Assembly: GCA_024401925.1 (NCBI GenBank)
Contig: JAKSKD010000003.1
Span: 1-64,000 of the forward strand
Direction of reading: 5' to 3'
From: Bacteroidales bacterium
Lineage (GTDB): Bacteria; Bacteroidota; Bacteroidia; Bacteroidales; UBA932
DNA length: 64,000 bases
This document shows, piece by piece, positions 60,578 through 64,000 of this stretch. The position numbers and the translations under genes were made by a program. How positions within the stretch are numbered: position 1 is the stretch's first letter; each line of letters starts with the position of its first letter. Below the pieces are notes generated by a model. It was not told where the DNA came from and made no database searches. It worked only from the letters and a program-made list of their open reading frames with translations.

Positions 60578-62476
60578 ATGAAAAGATTTTTCCTATCAAT
60601 ACTGACAGCCCTCATTACAGGTACTGTCAGTTTTGCTTTTCCGGGCGAGGGCACAATCAGATGGAACGCCGAACTTGTCCCGGTATCCGGAAATGAATTC
60701 GAAGTCGTCCTGACTGGGAATATCCTTGACGGCTGGCACACTTATCCGTATGGAGATGAGGCTGGAATGACAGGCATCGACTTCATTCTTCCAGAAGACG
60801 CCGTTCTGGTCGGAACTCCATCTGAAGAAGGCGGGTTCACCGATTACAAGGGGGAGAATGTAATTGAAGGGGAACACGTCATCCGGCAAAGAATTTCTTT
60901 CTCCGGAGATCATAAAGTCAGCGGCATAATCACCTGGCAGAGTTGCAAGGGTGATGAATGCCATATGCCGGAGGAATGGGAATTCGATATTAAGGCTGAA
61001 ATCACGGCCACGTCTGCATCCAGCGCAATTTCCACATCAACCGTATCGGAAAAACAATCTTCTACGGGAATGTGGAGACTGATTCTTGAAGCAATACTCT
61101 GGGGCTTCGCGATGCTTCTTACACCGTGCGTCTTCCCTATGGTGCCTATGACGGTAAGCTTCTTCCTCAAAGGCTCTGAGGATAAGAAAAAAGGAAAGGC
61201 AAAAGCCCTGGCATATGGAGCATTCATTGTATTGCTCTACACGGTTCCAATATGCGCAATCATCGGAATAACCTGGCTCATAGGCGGAGAATCTGTGACG
61301 GCAGACATATTCAACTGGTTATCAACCCACTGGCTGCCAAATATCCTTTTCTTTGCTGTGTTTATGGCTTTTGCGGCATCATTCTTCGGAGCATTCGAGA
61401 TTACGCTCCCGTCGAAATGGACAAACAAGGCAGACAAGAACAGCGACCGGAAAGGATTGCTTGGAGTCTTCTTCATTGCACTCACACTTGTACTTGTATC
61501 ATTCAGCTGCACGGGGCCGATAGTCGGAACAGTCCTGATTAAATCCACCGAAGGAGAGTTCTGGACGCCGATGGTGACAATGCTGGCATTCTCAATAGCG
61601 TTCGCTCTTCCATTCACCATCCTGGCTCTCTTCCCAGCCCTTTTGAAGAGTCTTCCGAAAAGTGGAGGATGGTTGAACAGTGTAAAAGTTGTTCTGGGAT
61701 TCGTCGAAATAGCCCTGGGATTCAAATTCCTCAGCACCGCGGATCAGACATACCACTGGGGCATTCTGGACAGGGAGGTTTATCTTGCAATCTGGATTGT
61801 ATGCTTCACGCTGCTGGGATTTTACCTTCTTGGCAAATTACGGTTCAAGAATGATGAGCCGCTCGAGTATATTTCCGTCAAAAGGCTGGCCTTGGCCATA
61901 GCGGCATTTTCATTCGTCGTTTATCTGATTCCAGGAATGTGGGGAGCTCCGCTCAAGGCTCTTTCCGGATATCTCCCACCAATGGAGACACAAGACTTCA
62001 TATCCGGGGCATATTCCAAATCCGGGGCAAATGCCGGTGGTCCGACGCTGACAATCGCACAAGGGCTTAAAGCATATGACAACATAGACGACGCCCTTGA
62101 AGCAGGCAGAATGGCCGGAAAACCCGTATTTGTGGATATCAGCGGGCACGGATGCGTGAATTGCAGGGAGATGGAGGCACGTGTATGGAGCGACAGCCGT
62201 GTTAGGGAAATACTTGATGAAGAATATATCCTCGTGACACTTTATACCGACGACAAGACAAAACTGCCGGAAAGTAAATGGATAACAACAGATAACGGCA
62301 AAGTGCTGAAAGATGTCGGTCGTGTGAACAGCTATATCGTCCGGGAAAAGTTCAATGTAAACGCGCAGCCGAACTATGCCCTGCTCGACCCGCAGACCGG
62401 AGGACTTCTCGCCCCGGTGCGAGGCTATAACCTTAACATTGAGGAATATATAAAATTTCTGGAATCAGGATTATAG
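60578..62476 (+). CDS. DsbD-like thiol:disulfide interchange protein
   Basis: This 632-residue protein has a signal peptide (LTALITGTVSFAFP), an N-terminal periplasmic domain with a Cys pair (WQSCKGDECHMPEEW, about 128), eight or so helices with Cys in TPCVFPMVPM and SFSCTGPIVG, and a C-terminal thioredoxin domain with GHGCVNCREME (CxxC, about 525). Electrons would pass from cytoplasmic thioredoxin to the periplasm. It begins 3 nt after rny. Its end overlaps the GSCFA gene by 6 bp. Confidence 0.9.
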   Translation: MKRFFLSILTALITGTVSFAFPGEGTIRWNAELVPVSGNEFEVVLTGNILDGWHTYPYGDEAGMTGIDFILPEDAVLVGTPSEEGGFTDYKGENVIEGEHVIRQRISFSGDHKVSGIITWQSCKGDECHMPEEWEFDIKAEITATSASSAISTSTVSEKQSSTGMWRLILEAILWGFAMLLTPCVFPMVPMTVSFFLKGSEDKKKGKAKALAYGAFIVLLYTVPICAIIGITWLIGGESVTADIFNWLSTHWLPNILFFAVFMAFAASFFGAFEITLPSKWTNKADKNSDRKGLLGVFFIALTLVLVSFSCTGPIVGTVLIKSTEGEFWTPMVTMLAFSIAFALPFTILALFPALLKSLPKSGGWLNSVKVVLGFVEIALGFKFLSTADQTYHWGILDREVYLAIWIVCFTLLGFYLLGKLRFKNDEPLEYISVKRLALAIAAFSFVVYLIPGMWGAPLKALSGYLPPMETQDFISGAYSKSGANAGGPTLTIAQGLKAYDNIDDALEAGRMAGKPVFVDISGHGCVNCREMEARVWSDSRVREILDEEYILVTLYTDDKTKLPESKWITTDNGKVLKDVGRVNSYIVREKFNVNAQPNYALLDPQTGGLLAPVRGYNLNIEEYIKFLESGL

Positions 62477-63328
62477 ATGCATTGGCCTGTGGCAGGAAGC
62501 CCTGAATGCCTTCTCGTTCGCCGCAATCTTTTCTACTTCATTTTCCGGAACTGCAAATTCCTTGAAACGCTGCCAGATATATTCTGCTGCCTGGGCGCTC
62601 GGATGCACCATATCCTCAGCATAAAAGCGATAATCCCTGAGCTCGTCGAGGAGGATTTCATAGGCTGGAAAATATTCCACGCCCTTCCCTACTACCGAAT
62701 TTACGGCAAGAAGCAATGTGGATTTACTCAACTGGTTTCCGTGTGCGCCATCAGCAAGATGCCGGATGGGGGAAACCGTGAATATTATTTCTTTCCCCTT
62801 ACATATTTCTATGATGGAGCGCAAAGCAGATGCGGTCTCATCAAGTGTCAGGGCTCTCCTCTCAAACTCGGATACAGGGCGTTTCAGACAGTTGGAAACC
62901 ACCATGCCGTTAATTGTGGAATGGAAACAATACACAGTTCCCAAAGAAACTATGACCTTGCTGCATGATTTCCAGAAAGCAGAGGCTTTCTCTAGTTCCT
63001 CATTGGCGTGCAGCAGAAAATCGGAAGCACTTTTCTTTGCAAATGACGTATGATGAGAGAAAGAACATATTAGTCCGGCGCCGGCGCCCATCTCAACACA
63101 ATCTGTATCAGTGAAGCGGCGGTTTTCGTCAAGTCTGACAAGGGAATTGAGGATTGACACCGGATTGTACAGAGTACCGAAAGGATTTACACAAGCATCA
63201 AAGCCTGCTCTCACAATACGCGACCCGACCTCATCAGCGAAGCAACTACCTACGACAAGCACCTTGTCATTCAGTCCGATCCTCACTGAAGATGCATCAA
63301 AATTAACGGGAGTCTGCAACTTTATCAT
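62471..63328 (-). CDS. GSCFA-domain protein
   Basis: This 285-residue protein has the naming motif VVGSCFADEVGSRIVRAGF (about 30-48) followed by VNPFGTLYNPVSI. Later VSPIRHLADGAHGNQLSKS and EDMVHPSAQAAEYIWQRF resemble SGNH-hydrolase blocks, so an esterase-like role is plausible. Substrate is unknown. It is convergent with the DsbD-like gene. Confidence 0.88.
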   Translation of the reverse strand: MIKLQTPVNFDASSVRIGLNDKVLVVGSCFADEVGSRIVRAGFDACVNPFGTLYNPVSILNSLVRLDENRRFTDTDCVEMGAGAGLICSFSHHTSFAKKSASDFLLHANEELEKASAFWKSCSKVIVSLGTVYCFHSTINGMVVSNCLKRPVSEFERRALTLDETASALRSIIEICKGKEIIFTVSPIRHLADGAHGNQLSKSTLLLAVNSVVGKGVEYFPAYEILLDELRDYRFYAEDMVHPSAQAAEYIWQRFKEFAVPENEVEKIAANEKAFRASCHRPMHL

Positions 63329-63369
63329 TCTCGTGACACACTATTTTTTACGAATATAAGAATTTTATT

Positions 63370-63377
63370 ATTTTTGC
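63370..63377 (+). promoter_or_regulatory. -7 box directly before the 5'-nucleotidase gene
   Basis: TATTTTTG matches TAnnTTTG and ends 5 nt before the ATG at 63383, so the mRNA would be almost leaderless. Confidence 0.45.
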
Positions 63378-63382
63378 TTGTA

Positions 63383-64000
63383 TGAAAAAGCTATATATCA
63401 TAATCACATCTGTCCTGATGATCCTTTCAGGATGTAGTCCTGAAGACGGAACATATACACTAAAAATCATTTCAACCAACGACGTACATGGAAGTTGGTT
63501 CGACGAAGACTACGTTACAGGAGAGCAGAGTGCTTCATTGACAGCAATAAACAGTTATGTGGACAGCATCCGCAAGGCAGAAGGTCCGGAGAATGTCATC
63601 CTCATCGATGCTGGGGATTGCCTGCAGGGTGACAATGCCAGCTACTACTACAACTATATCGTACCGGAAAAGGCTCACTTGTTTCCAAGGATTGCCGCAT
63701 ATATGGGATATGATGCCATAATCGTGGGAAACCACGACATAGAGACAGGCCATAATATCTATGACAAAGTGAGGAAGGAACTTGAAAGCGAAGGGATTCC
63801 TTTTCTGGCAGGAAACGCAATACGAACAGACAGCGGAAAGCCATATTTCCAGCCATACACTATTCTCAGAAAAAATGGGCTTAAAGTCGCAATTTTGGGA
63901 TACACCAACGCCAATATCAAGGCTTGGCTCAATGAAAGCCTGTGGGAAGGATTAGACTTCAAATCTCTTATTCCGGCGGTGCAGGAAGATGTCAATAAAG
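63383..64000 (+). CDS. metallophosphatase / 5'-nucleotidase-like lipoprotein, partial
   Basis: The 206 codons in the window start with a lipoprotein signal (LMILSGCSPEDG). The calcineurin-like phosphoesterase motifs follow: STNDVHGSWF (about 31), LIDAGDCLQGDN (about 73), VGNHDIETG (about 114). That matches the UshA-type 5'-nucleotidase/2',3'-cyclic phosphodiesterase family. The C-terminal part runs past the window. It would release nucleosides outside the inner membrane. Confidence 0.9.

Overview
The window looks like a chromosomal segment of a member of the Bacteroidales (phylum Bacteroidota). The grounds are: promoters of the Bacteroidetes TAnnTTTG (-7) / TTTG (-33) type; the near absence of Shine-Dalgarno sequences; a TPP-riboswitch-linked TonB receptor; signal-peptide glycosidases of families GH31 and GH43; and lineage-typical genes (TGS-domain nucleoside kinase, DUF5606, GSCFA, DUF3276/PUR-like, DUF6340-like). 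Base composition is fairly even, and most of the window is ordinary, tightly packed core genome. I cannot name a genus. No tRNA, rRNA or CRISPR array was recognised.

Layout. 1-2.5 kb: a possible group II intron end, then a lipoprotein / ECF sigma factor / membrane-anchored beta-barrel operon read leftward. 2.5-11.5 kb: a leftward operon of TGS-nucleoside kinase, PotA-B-C-D polyamine importer, C_GCAxxG_C_C protein and GH31 glycosidase. 11.5-14.1 kb: an outer-membrane protein, a CpsB-like phosphatase and a 4'-phosphopantetheinyl transferase with a tiny upstream ORF. 14.1-18.6 kb: a fused amino-acid ABC transporter, a lactonase-like propeller and an alpha/beta hydrolase. 18.7-23.3 kb: a MATE pump convergent with a 1084-residue adenylation-ACP-PLP oxoamine-synthase megaenzyme, the most distinctive enzyme here. 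23.4-30.2 kb: outer-membrane protein, short 5-formyl-THF cyclo-ligase, YycJ-type hydrolase, TPR protein, degenerate M28 peptidase and ABC exporter.

30.2-42.8 kb is the accessory part. It holds a decayed HTH-ended gene beside a palindromic element, RNase P RNA, a glutaminyl cyclase followed by a 24-bp perfect inverted repeat, a TetR-controlled ABC-2 / HlyD / TolC efflux operon, a HigBA-like toxin-antitoxin pair enclosed by 106-bp inverted repeats, and a TPP-riboswitch-controlled TonB receptor. 42.8-53.8 kb returns to housekeeping: amidase-like protein, VanZ, gpsA, the nusB-yajC-ybbR-coaE-DUF5606-rimO-DUF6340 cluster, PUR-like protein and purine nucleoside phosphorylase. 53.9-55.0 kb has a HicAB pair next to a 5'-truncated lrgB. 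55.0-64 kb holds a shortened NAD synthetase, GH43, coiled-coil/zapA/candidate 6S RNA/rny, a DsbD-like protein, a GSCFA protein and the start of a 5'-nucleotidase.

Themes. Several promoters place the -7 box only 4-7 nt before the start codon, suggesting leaderless or near-leaderless mRNAs. Several enzymes look internally trimmed or lack catalytic residues (NadE, 5-FCL, M28). Repeat elements cluster around toxin-antitoxin loci and a decayed gene. The phosphopantetheinyl transferase is a plausible activator of the ACP in the 1084-residue enzyme, which may make a sphingoid- or capnine-like lipid base.
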